Below, in pieces: positions 30,419 to 39,241 of a stretch of 64,000 bases of DNA. The notes below the pieces were generated by a model. The model was given only the letters and a program-made list of their open reading frames with translations. It was not told where the DNA came from and did no database searches. The stretch's first letter is position 1; each line of letters starts with the position of its first letter. Made by a program: the position numbers and the translations under genes. The stretch spans positions 11,493 to 75,492 of the forward strand of contig CAZVNP010000010.1 of the NCBI GenBank assembly GCA_964628285.1, in the 5' to 3' direction. The DNA comes from JAPLDP01 sp964628285. Lineage in GTDB: Bacteria; Bacteroidota; Bacteroidia; Bacteroidales; JAGONC01.

Positions 30419-33400
30419 CAACATAGCATCATCCTGCCCGAGATTCCACCGGGTCAACCTATGGATGCTGGTCGTGGTCATGTTGTTAATCCCATTGTGC
30501 GCGCCGGCATTGCCTGTCTTCAATTCTATTACTGTTGACACATCTGTTGTGGGACAAAACGAAAAATTCGAGATCACTGTCGATCTCACGGCCAACTTCA
30601 TCAATCCTTTCGATTATGAGCAGGTGTGGCTGAGGGCCTATTTCACGTCGCCTTCAGGTGACGTAACCATTGTCGACGGTTTTTATTACCAGAACTATGA
30701 CTTCAATCCCCCATCAGGACCACTGATCCCCGATGGTGAACCGGTCTGGAAAATAAGGTTCAGCCCAATTGAAACCGGAACCTGGGGCTATGAAATTCGT
30801 TGCAGTGACAATACGGGCACCACCTTTTCCCCCACATATAGTTTTAACTGTACCTCTTCCGCTGACCCTGGTTTTGTCAGACCCACTTCAACGGCCTTTC
30901 TGAAATTCGATGACGGAAGCTCCTTTTTCCCAATCGGAGAGTGTATCCCATGGAACTGGGATGCCGAGGGATTCTATGTTTATGAAACCTGGATTGACAG
31001 CCTTGTGGTCAATGATGCCAATTTCATTAAATTAATCATGACACCGTGGTCTTTTGGAATAGAATGGAACAACACTGGATTGGGCAATTACACAAACAGG
31101 TTGAGTACTGCTTTTTGGCTTGACTGGATATTCGATAAAGCCACCTCTCTGGGTATGTACATTCAACTCTGTCCGCTAATACATGATGAGGTCAGCACAC
31201 TCGCCGGTAATCAGTGGCAATACAGTCCCTATAATGCGGCTAACGGAGGACCATGCCAGAATACATGGGATTTTTACACCAACACATCGGCGAAAGAATA
31301 TTATAAACGGAAATTACGCTATATCAATTCCAGATGGGGTTATTCGTCCCACATGATGTCGTGGGAGTTATTCACCGAGACGGATAACACCGGTGATTTT
31401 AATGACCATCACAACGACATCAACAACTGGCTTATTGAAACCGGCCAATACCTTAATTCCATTGATATCAATGATCATTTGATAACACTCAGCTACGCAT
31501 TTTATGAACATGATCATGATATGTGGAACAATGCATTAATCGATTTTACACTTATACATATTTATAACACCTCCAATGATCTGGAGCTTAAATTGTACGC
31601 CGGCATAAAGGATTATCTCGCTCAATATGACAAACCCACTACTGTCGGTGAATTTGCGCTTTCGACTGAACCGGATGTATGTATTTTGCTTGACCCTGAT
31701 GGTATTGCCTTTCATAATTCGCTTTGGGCAACTTCCTTGTCAGGAGCCTTTGGAGCTGCCACTACTTGGCATTGGGGAAGTTATATCGATCCCCAAAACC
31801 TTTATTATCATTTCAAGCCGGTGACCACCTTTATGCATTCTATCGACCTTCAACAGGAGGATTATGCTCCTGTCACCGTCATGTGTACGGCTGATGAATA
31901 CCTCGATGTGGTCATCGAGCCCGGATTCCAAACCCTCTTTCAGCCTGCCCCTGAAGATTATTTCACCGTAGAGAGGACCGGTAACATCATCCCCAGGGCA
32001 AATAACCTGAGCATCATGTTATATGGCTATATGTTTAACTCGTCACGCAATCCCCCTCATTTTGCGGTGGATTATGCCGAGGCAGGGCAGTTCTCCGTGG
32101 TCACCGGCGGCAATGCTTTTCTTTCCAGGATCAAGATATGGATCGACGGCGTTAATGTGCTGAATATGGTTGGACACACCCACACGACCTACACCACGGA
32201 TGTCGAGGCCGGAACACATATCATCTTCGTTGAAAATACCGGGAATGGCTATATAGAGATCGATAAGTACATCTTTAAAAATTATGCCCCTCTTTTGCGC
32301 AGCTTTGCCCTGAAAAGCCAGAATCATGTGGTGGGATGGCTGCAGAACAGGAATTACAACTGGGAATATGTCAACGACTATGGTGATCCGGCTCCCCTGT
32401 CGGGCGGCATCATGAACTTCAGCGGTCTCAGCGAAGGGTATTATCAGACGGAATGGTGGGATTGTTCCGGTGGCGAAACCGATTCTATCTCCTTATATGC
32501 CGCTCCCGGCGGTGACCTTGCCGTGGCTGCCCCCGCGGTGGTGTGGGATGCCGCCTATAAGATGGATTATGTCAGCCCGGTCATGACACCCGCTTTTACC
32601 GCCATCCCCACCCACACCTGTACCGGCGATACCGTTGTTTACACTGACAATTCAACCGGCATTATCAAAAGCCGCTTATGGTCTTTCCCGGGTGGCACGC
32701 CGTCAAGCTCAACGCTGGAAAATCCGCAGGTTGTCTACACTAACTCCGGTGTTTACAATGCCACGCTGACCCTGTACAACGATTTCGACACGGCCGTTCT
32801 GACCAAATCCAATTATATCACCATTGATACGTTACCCGGTGCTCCAGGTTTTATATCTGGGCCCACGTCTGTCTGCATATACACCACCAATGTCGTTTAT
32901 GCCATCGCTCCTATCCCCCATGCCACTTCATATGTCTGGACGCTGCCTCCGGGGGCGTCGGGTTACAGCACCACGCGAACCATACATGTCTCCTTCGGCA
33001 CGGCGGCACAATCCGGGAACATCTCGGTGAAAGGCGTCAACTTTTGCGGTTACGGACCCGTCGCCTCAAAATATATCACGGTTATACCGCTTGTCGGTTC
33101 TGCCGGACCCATTGCAGGTGATACTGTGGTGTGTAACGGTCAGGCCGGTGTGGTTTATTCCGTTGATCCCATCGCTAACGCTACCTCATATACCTGGACG
33201 TTACCTCCGGGAGCCACCGGGTCAAGTACCGGCACCAGCATCAGCGTGACATTTTCATTGACCGCCAGTTCCGGCAACATCAGCGTTAAAGGAGCCAATT
33301 CATGCGGTACGGGCACCCCCTCCTTTAAATTCATTCATGTGAATCCCTATCCCTCTGCCGCAGGTCCCATTTATGGTGACACACTGGTGTGCCAGAATGA

Positions 33401-35432
33401 GGAAGACCGGTATTATCATATCGACGAGGTATCCCATGCGACCTCTTACGAATGGATATTACCTCCCGGTGTTGAGGGCCAAAGCAGCACAAATGAGATT
33501 TACCTGACGTTTACCGTACCATCCGTCTGCAACCTGATCGAAGTAAAAGGTGTGAACGACTGCGGCGAAGGCGATCCTGCGTTCCTCGGTGTGTGTACCG
33601 TACCACTGCCCACAATCGGAGAACAACCTCATGATACCATGGTTTATATCGAAGATGATGCCGTTTTTGAAATAACCTACACCATGCATCTGACCTATCA
33701 TTGGCAGAAAAGTCAGGATAACGGCGCGACCTGGACCGATCTTTCAGATGACGGCATGTATGACGGATCAGATACGTCGGTGCTTCAGATTACCGGAGTG
33801 GTACCTGCCATGAACGGTTACAGGTACCGCTGTGTCGTCAGCGGCTCATGCGGGCAACCCGCTACATCCGATCCCGCCGTATTGAACGTGGTGCCTCAGG
33901 GTTGGCTCTATTCACCTACCGACGCCTATCACAAATTCAAGATACCCCTGCCGGCCCATCCCGTCATTAACGGGGATCCGATCGATGTTGATGATTATGT
34001 CGGTGTATTCTTTGAGAATGACAGCAGCGAATGGCTATGCGGTGGCCTGGAGCAATGGAACGGCGTCACAACCATCACCGTCTTTGCCTATGGCGATGAT
34101 CCCCAGACACCTGAAAAAGACGGTTTCTCGGCCGGCGAATCCATACATTGGGAAATTTACTCCCATGAACATCATAAAAACTATGATGCCACACCAACCT
34201 ATCTGTTCGGGCCTTCCACTTTTACCGTCAATGCCACCACTACGCTCCAGAAACTCGAAGCCTTCGATGTCATACAACAAACCGTCGCCCTTCCTGAAGG
34301 ATGGAGCGGCTTATCAAGCTATATCATACCTGCCGACGATTCCGTGAAAGCCATTTTCGATGCCATCACCGATGATCTGGTTATCCTGATGAATGCCTCA
34401 CAGGTTTATTGGCCTGACCAGAATATCAACACCATCGTTACCTGGAATACTTACAGCGGATATAAAATAAAGGTGACTGATGCCACTCATGTGGTCTTCT
34501 TGGGCACCCTGGCAACCCAAAAGACCCTCCTTCTTAAAAAGGGATGGAACCTGATGCCTGTCATCAGTGAGAATGATGTGTCAACACTCCAGACGGGTAT
34601 TTTCAGCGATCTGGGTGATACCCTTGTCATCGTGAAAGAGATAGCAGGATCCGGCATCTATTGGCCCGGTCAAGAGATTTTCACCCTTGAATGGCTGATT
34701 CCCGGTAAAGCTTACATGATCAACGTATCCAAAGAGTGCCACATACACTTCCCACCTGCCGAACGAATGGTTAAACCTGTCATCCCGGATGACAGATCTG
34801 ATTTGACAACGCCCTGGAATCCGGTGACGGCCACCTCCAACTCCCACGTCATCGCCATCAATAAAGCAGCACTAACCTGGGTGTCACCCGGCGATATCTT
34901 AGGCGCATTCACTCCCGGGGGATGGTGTTCCGGCATGGTCAGAATAGATGGTGACCGTGTCAATGTTCCTCTGATAGTTTATGGTGATGACCCGACCACC
35001 CCATATGTGACAGACGGCTTTGCCGCCGGTGAACCCATGTCATTTAAGATCTTCCGTCCGGACAAAGACACAACTTATTGTGTTATGGCAGCTTTCAACA
35101 TACGGCTGCCCGATTCGGGTCTGTTTGTTGTCAATGGCCTCTCCGAAATAAATTTATTTCAGTTGTTACTGAATCAGCCTGAGCTGACACTTACAAAGGA
35201 GATCATCCGGATCTATCCTAATCCTGTAACACATGAAATGGACATGGATATCGCAGTATCAGCCGACGGATCTTTATTCTATCTCTTTAACTGCGAAGGG
35301 CAGCTTATTAGCTGCATGACCGTACACTCAGGTCATTCGGTCATCGATATGACCTCTCTTGCCAATGGCACTTATATCCTCAAAATGATCACAAAACAAC
35401 AGGTCTGGTACAAAAAAATCATTAAAAAATAA
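30399..35432 (+). CDS. DUF5060/GH5-like glycoside hydrolase with PKD-like repeats and T9SS tail
   Basis: I chose the ATG at 30399 (MRKKYFNN) because a signal peptide follows (LWMLVVVMLLIPLCAPALP); an in-frame ATG at 30339 would add 20 residues with no signal character. This gives 1677 residues. The N-terminal beta-sandwich (VGQNEKFEITVDL, ~45-160) looks like DUF5060, and a TIM-barrel-like region follows (~165-500). Candidate catalytic acids are in SWELFTE (Glu323/Glu327) and VGEFALS (Glu418), as in GH5-type retaining glycosidases. A carbohydrate-binding-like module, a PKD domain, three ~85-residue PKD-like repeats (~805-1065, each with TSYxWxLPPG), an Ig module and a twice-repeated module with YGDDPxTP follow. 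It ends in a T9SS sorting domain (YPNPVTHEMDMD to KKIIKK). The substrate cannot be read; mannan and related polymers are typical of the family. Confidence 0.8.
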   Translation: MRKKYFNNIASSCPRFHRVNLWMLVVVMLLIPLCAPALPVFNSITVDTSVVGQNEKFEITVDLTANFINPFDYEQVWLRAYFTSPSGDVTIVDGFYYQNYDFNPPSGPLIPDGEPVWKIRFSPIETGTWGYEIRCSDNTGTTFSPTYSFNCTSSADPGFVRPTSTAFLKFDDGSSFFPIGECIPWNWDAEGFYVYETWIDSLVVNDANFIKLIMTPWSFGIEWNNTGLGNYTNRLSTAFWLDWIFDKATSLGMYIQLCPLIHDEVSTLAGNQWQYSPYNAANGGPCQNTWDFYTNTSAKEYYKRKLRYINSRWGYSSHMMSWELFTETDNTGDFNDHHNDINNWLIETGQYLNSIDINDHLITLSYAFYEHDHDMWNNALIDFTLIHIYNTSNDLELKLYAGIKDYLAQYDKPTTVGEFALSTEPDVCILLDPDGIAFHNSLWATSLSGAFGAATTWHWGSYIDPQNLYYHFKPVTTFMHSIDLQQEDYAPVTVMCTADEYLDVVIEPGFQTLFQPAPEDYFTVERTGNIIPRANNLSIMLYGYMFNSSRNPPHFAVDYAEAGQFSVVTGGNAFLSRIKIWIDGVNVLNMVGHTHTTYTTDVEAGTHIIFVENTGNGYIEIDKYIFKNYAPLLRSFALKSQNHVVGWLQNRNYNWEYVNDYGDPAPLSGGIMNFSGLSEGYYQTEWWDCSGGETDSISLYAAPGGDLAVAAPAVVWDAAYKMDYVSPVMTPAFTAIPTHTCTGDTVVYTDNSTGIIKSRLWSFPGGTPSSSTLENPQVVYTNSGVYNATLTLYNDFDTAVLTKSNYITIDTLPGAPGFISGPTSVCIYTTNVVYAIAPIPHATSYVWTLPPGASGYSTTRTIHVSFGTAAQSGNISVKGVNFCGYGPVASKYITVIPLVGSAGPIAGDTVVCNGQAGVVYSVDPIANATSYTWTLPPGATGSSTGTSISVTFSLTASSGNISVKGANSCGTGTPSFKFIHVNPYPSAAGPIYGDTLVCQNEEDRYYHIDEVSHATSYEWILPPGVEGQSSTNEIYLTFTVPSVCNLIEVKGVNDCGEGDPAFLGVCTVPLPTIGEQPHDTMVYIEDDAVFEITYTMHLTYHWQKSQDNGATWTDLSDDGMYDGSDTSVLQITGVVPAMNGYRYRCVVSGSCGQPATSDPAVLNVVPQGWLYSPTDAYHKFKIPLPAHPVINGDPIDVDDYVGVFFENDSSEWLCGGLEQWNGVTTITVFAYGDDPQTPEKDGFSAGESIHWEIYSHEHHKNYDATPTYLFGPSTFTVNATTTLQKLEAFDVIQQTVALPEGWSGLSSYIIPADDSVKAIFDAITDDLVILMNASQVYWPDQNINTIVTWNTYSGYKIKVTDATHVVFLGTLATQKTLLLKKGWNLMPVISENDVSTLQTGIFSDLGDTLVIVKEIAGSGIYWPGQEIFTLEWLIPGKAYMINVSKECHIHFPPAERMVKPVIPDDRSDLTTPWNPVTATSNSHVIAINKAALTWVSPGDILGAFTPGGWCSGMVRIDGDRVNVPLIVYGDDPTTPYVTDGFAAGEPMSFKIFRPDKDTTYCVMAAFNIRLPDSGLFVVNGLSEINLFQLLLNQPELTLTKEIIRIYPNPVTHEMDMDIAVSADGSLFYLFNCEGQLISCMTVHSGHSVIDMTSLANGTYILKMITKQQVWYKKIIKK

Positions 35433-35507
35433 ATCGTCGGGATTTTAATCTTACTTTCGTGGCCTCAGTCAGCCCTATTTATATATATTTTCGAACGATA
35501 TACAAAT

Positions 35508-37613
35508 ATGAAGAAACAATTACCCATCTTCCGGATTATTGAATCTCTCTGTCAATCATTCAGCATTCCCGTAAGCTGTGGATTAATCATCATCCTGTTA
35601 TTGGCCTTCAATTCGGCCTCTGCACAGGAACATCCCTCGCCACCCAAGTGGATGCTGATGCATTACCTCAGTGAAGAGGAGATGTATCACGGGGGACGCA
35701 GCAGCCGTGATTTTACCCCCACCGATCCTCCCCAGGGCCCCATTTACAATGTGGCTGAATTTGACCAGCAGGAAGGTGTTCTCATCGCCTATCCGTTTGG
35801 CATCCCCCTGACCCTTATAGCCGAGATGTCGCAGGATGTTACCGTCACCACCATTGTTCTGAATGCCGGCCAGGAAAATACGGTGACTAACATTTATGAA
35901 TCCAATGGCGTTCGTCTGGATCATTGTAATTTTCTGTATGCTCCTCATGACTCCTATTGGACCCGTGATTATGGTCCCTGGTTCATCCTTGACGGGAACC
36001 ACCAATTCGGCATTGTCGATTTCCCATATAACCGTCCGCGGCCCAATGACGATAACATCCCGGTGGTGATGGCCGGTTTTCTTGGCGTCAACCTTTATGG
36101 CATGGATCTGACAAGCACCGGTGGCAATTACATGACCGACGGTTACGGTGTCTCCGCTTCTTCCACGTTAATCTGGGAAGAGAATGCGGGTTTATCGCAT
36201 GATTCGATCGCGCAGATCATGAACGACTACCTGGGCATCGAAACCTATGATGTCCTGCCCGATCCCCTGGGCGAGTATATCGAACACATTGACTGCTGGG
36301 GCAAATTCCTGGATGTGGATAAAGTGCTCATCGGGCAAGTGCCGTCCATTGATCCGAGGTATGCTGACTATGAGTATGTCGCCGACTTTTTCAGCACCCA
36401 TACCTGTGGATGGAATAAACCCTATGAAGTGTACCGTGTTTACACGCCGGGGGATTATCCTTACACACCCTATACTAATTCCCTGATCCTGAATAACAAG
36501 GTCTTTGTGCCGCTGACCGGCAGCCAGTGGGATGATGAGGCCATTTCAACTTATCAGGCCGCTATGCCGGGTTACGAAGTCATCGGCGTATATGCAGATG
36601 GAGGAAATGGCTGGCAGAATACCGATGCATTACATTGCAGGGTCATGGGCATTGCCGACAGGGGCATGTTGCTGGTGCACCACATGCCGTACTGGGGCGA
36701 TGTCGCCGTCCTCAGCGGTTATCCCGTGCAGGCCGATATCATCCCGATGGACGGCCAACCCTTAATACCTGACTCGGTGGTGGTTTATTATAAAGTTAAC
36801 GGAGGCAATTACAATGCCCTGATCATGTCGAGTGACAACGACACCACTTACACCGCTGCCATTCCCGGCGGCAATCCGGGTGATGAGATAGCCTATTATA
36901 TCCATGCCGTCGATCAGGCGGGTAAAAGCGCCAATCACCCTTATATCGGCGCCCCTGACCCTCACATGTTCCATATCACCGGATCATTGCCCGATGTAAC
37001 GGTGATTCCCGACTCACTCCTTTTTGTTAACTATCAGCAAATGATAGAAGGACAGATGGTAACGGTTCATAACTATAACTCCACCGGCGTCACCATCAAT
37101 TATATTAATAATGAGGGGATAAACGGTTTCCCCTGGTATATCGATCCTTGGAACATCAACCTGCCGCAGGTTCTTGCCCCCGGCGATTCAATTGAATTGA
37201 ATGTAAAAGTAAGCATCCCCGTTGACTTACCAGGCCCCTGGATAACCGATACCCTCTTTGCCGAGACCGATGCCAGTACACACAAGGTGATACTGCGGAT
37301 CGACAGCGATCTCCTGTCATCAATCAATGATTATCGGAGTATAAAAATGGTTTCCGCTTTCCCGAATCCGTTCTCCGACCTGGCCACAATAAGCTTCAGC
37401 CTGAGTCAATCCGGACAGGCAGAACTGGTCGTCTATGATATGACAGGCAAAGAGATCAGAACACTGGTGCATTCATTTCTCCGGAAAGGATCTTACACAT
37501 GCCGCTGGGACGGAACCGCCGAAGACGGAACGCAGGTACCGCAAGGTGTTTATATCTGCCGGCTGACTGCCGGCGAAAGGACTGGGAGCATTAAGATGGT
37601 GCTGGATAAGTGA
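35508..37613 (+). CDS. peptidylarginine deiminase (PPAD/agmatine deiminase) family, T9SS-secreted
   Basis: 701 residues. The N-terminus is long and the signal ends about residue 40 (SASAQ). The catalytic residues of the bacterial peptidylarginine deiminase family can be placed: Asp154 in SYWTRDYGPW, His260 and Asp262 in EHIDCWGKF, and Cys377 in NTDALHCRVMGI. These correspond to Asp130, His236 and Cys351 of the Porphyromonas gingivalis enzyme. An Ig-like module (~400-600) and a FlgD-like T9SS sorting domain (~614-701, FPNPFSDLATISF, WDGTAEDGTQVPQGVYIC) follow. In the family the reaction is hydrolysis of a guanidino group: peptidyl-arginine to citrulline, or agmatine to carbamoylputrescine. Secretion through the T9SS argues for a protein substrate outside the cell. 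It is a stand-alone gene with 75 and 175 bases around it. Confidence 0.88.
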   Translation: MKKQLPIFRIIESLCQSFSIPVSCGLIIILLLAFNSASAQEHPSPPKWMLMHYLSEEEMYHGGRSSRDFTPTDPPQGPIYNVAEFDQQEGVLIAYPFGIPLTLIAEMSQDVTVTTIVLNAGQENTVTNIYESNGVRLDHCNFLYAPHDSYWTRDYGPWFILDGNHQFGIVDFPYNRPRPNDDNIPVVMAGFLGVNLYGMDLTSTGGNYMTDGYGVSASSTLIWEENAGLSHDSIAQIMNDYLGIETYDVLPDPLGEYIEHIDCWGKFLDVDKVLIGQVPSIDPRYADYEYVADFFSTHTCGWNKPYEVYRVYTPGDYPYTPYTNSLILNNKVFVPLTGSQWDDEAISTYQAAMPGYEVIGVYADGGNGWQNTDALHCRVMGIADRGMLLVHHMPYWGDVAVLSGYPVQADIIPMDGQPLIPDSVVVYYKVNGGNYNALIMSSDNDTTYTAAIPGGNPGDEIAYYIHAVDQAGKSANHPYIGAPDPHMFHITGSLPDVTVIPDSLLFVNYQQMIEGQMVTVHNYNSTGVTINYINNEGINGFPWYIDPWNINLPQVLAPGDSIELNVKVSIPVDLPGPWITDTLFAETDASTHKVILRIDSDLLSSINDYRSIKMVSAFPNPFSDLATISFSLSQSGQAELVVYDMTGKEIRTLVHSFLRKGSYTCRWDGTAEDGTQVPQGVYICRLTAGERTGSIKMVLDK

Positions 37614-37744
37614 TGGTGGTTATATTAAAATTCGTATCACATCCCGGCATGATAAAAAGTAATGATCCATTTGTTAAATTTTGTTAACAGTATCTTTTTC
37701 AGTTAAAAAACATCAGTTTTTATAAAAAGTCAGGATAATTTGCA

Positions 37745-37752
37745 TATTTTTG
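37745..37752 (+). promoter_or_regulatory. candidate -7 box (TATTTTTG) upstream of FKBP lipoprotein gene
   Basis: TATTTTTG fits TAnnTTTG and lies 36 bases before the ATG in an AT-rich 175-base leader. The -33 box is weak: TTTT at 37717-37720, 24 bases upstream. Confidence 0.35.
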
Positions 37753-37788
37753 CCACGTCAACCATTAACTTCTTAAACATTAAATAAA

Positions 37789-38511
37789 ATGAAAATAAGA
37801 TTAACATTCAGTTTGATTATTTTGTCGGCCCTGTTTTTTATGGTCAGTTGCAGCCAGACGCCTGATCCCGACAAGATCACATTAAAAGACAAGAACGATT
37901 CGATTAGCTATGTCATCGGATTGGATTATGGAGCAGGATTGCAAAAACAAAATATTGATTACAGGCCTGCAGCCATGTTTAAAGGTCTCGAAAACTCCCT
38001 CAAGGGCCAGAGCATTTTTCCCGACTCGGTCAAACGGGCGCTCATCACCGAAATCAACAGTCAGATTGAACAAAGAAGGCAGGAAGTTTTTAATGCCCAG
38101 CTGGCGCAAAATAAAGAATCCGGCGCCAAATTCATGAAAGAAAACAAAGATAAACCAGCAGTGGTGGAACTGCCGTCAGGTCTTCAATACAAGGTGATTA
38201 ACCAGGGTGTCGGGAAAAACAAACCGTCAGCGACCGACAGTGTCGTGGTGCATTACCGCGCCATGTTCACCGACGGTTCACTGATTGATGAAACCTACGG
38301 GCGTTTACCCACCAGTTTCAGGCTCAACAGGATCATGAAAGGCTTATCGCAGGGTATTCAGTTGATGAATCCAGGCTCGATCTATGAATTTTATATACCT
38401 TCCAGCCTCGCCTTTGCCGATAAGAACTTCACCGATCAAAATGGGAATGTCGTCATTCCTGCCGGCTCAACATTGGTTTACCGGGTCGAACTTCTGAATG
38501 TTATCAGGTAA
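37789..38511 (+). CDS. FKBP-type peptidyl-prolyl cis-trans isomerase, lipoprotein
   Basis: 240 residues. A lipobox (FMVSC, Cys21) marks it as a lipoprotein, anchored in the periplasm or outer membrane. Residues ~35-125 match the FKBP-N dimerisation domain (SYVIGLDYGAGLQKQ, helical, EQRRQEVFNAQ). Residues ~130-238 form the FKBP domain (LPSGLQYKVINQGVGKNKP, VVVHYRAMFTDGSLIDETYG, IPAGSTLVYRVELLNV). The layout is that of Mip/FkpA/FklB proteins. It catalyses proline isomerisation and would help secreted proteins fold, which fits the cargo-rich surroundings. A strong terminator follows, so it is monocistronic. Confidence 0.92.
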   Translation: MKIRLTFSLIILSALFFMVSCSQTPDPDKITLKDKNDSISYVIGLDYGAGLQKQNIDYRPAAMFKGLENSLKGQSIFPDSVKRALITEINSQIEQRRQEVFNAQLAQNKESGAKFMKENKDKPAVVELPSGLQYKVINQGVGKNKPSATDSVVVHYRAMFTDGSLIDETYGRLPTSFRLNRIMKGLSQGIQLMNPGSIYEFYIPSSLAFADKNFTDQNGNVVIPAGSTLVYRVELLNVIR

Positions 38512-38535
38512 CCCAAAATATATACACATCTGTCC

Positions 38536-38567
38536 AAGGCTGTCGGGTCTCCGACAGCCTTTTTTTT
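38536..38567 (+). terminator. Rho-independent terminator after FKBP gene
   Basis: An 11-bp perfect stem (AAGGCTGTCGG / CCGACAGCCTT) with loop GTCT is followed by eight T. It starts 25 bases after the stop codon. Confidence 0.9.
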
Positions 38568-38669
38568 CTTTCATATCCCCTCTCCGGAATCATAAAAAAT
38601 TGTAAATTTAGTCGGTGCCGGACAACCCCGGCTGAAAATTCCCGTCTATTATAACTTAACGGTGTTTTA

Positions 38670-39227
38670 ATGATCACCGAACGAAAAATAATAGAGGACT
38701 GCCTTGAAGGGAACCGGAGAGCCCATCATTTACTGTACAGAAAGTACGCAGGAGTGATGATGGGTATTTGCATGAGGTATGCCAGGAACAGGGCTGAAGC
38801 CGAAGACATGTTGCAGGAAGGTTTTATTAAGGTTTTCTCAAAAATAAATTCGTTCCGCTTTGAAGGATCCCTGGAAGGTTGGATAAAAAGGATCATGATC
38901 AACACGTCGGTGAATCATTACCGTGAAAACCTGAAACATGATATTCACTCCTCCATAGATGATATTGATGAACGCTACATGGCGCAGGGAGCCACCGATG
39001 AGGATCAGGAACCGGATGACACCCCCTCGCAGGAGGAGCTCCTGAAAATGATCAATGAATTGCCTGATGGTTACAGGATCGTGTTTAACCTGTATGCCAT
39101 CGAAGGCTTTAACCATAAAGAAATAGCGCAAATACTCCATGTCACGGAAAACACTTCCAAGACGCAGCTCTTCAAAGCACGGCGTATACTGAGAAATAAA
39201 ATTTACTCACGGTCAGTGAGAACTTAA
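38670..39227 (+). CDS. ECF (group 4) RNA polymerase sigma factor
   Basis: 185 residues. Region 2 is visible as YRKYAGVMMGICMRYARN ... AEDMLQEGFIKVF ... FRFEGSLEGWIKRIMIN (~24-88). A short acidic linker (DDIDERYMAQGATDEDQEP) leads to region 4 (~125-180: LPDGYRIVFNLYAIEG, then HKEIAQILHVTENTSKTQL, a helix-turn-helix). It starts about 100 bases after the FKBP terminator, so it opens its own operon. The gene 14 bases downstream encodes a protein with an anti-sigma-like N-terminus; the pair resembles the second ECF locus at 47.8 kb. Confidence 0.93.
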   Translation: MITERKIIEDCLEGNRRAHHLLYRKYAGVMMGICMRYARNRAEAEDMLQEGFIKVFSKINSFRFEGSLEGWIKRIMINTSVNHYRENLKHDIHSSIDDIDERYMAQGATDEDQEPDDTPSQEELLKMINELPDGYRIVFNLYAIEGFNHKEIAQILHVTENTSKTQLFKARRILRNKIYSRSVRT

Positions 39228-39241
39228 AAATCATCAGCAAG

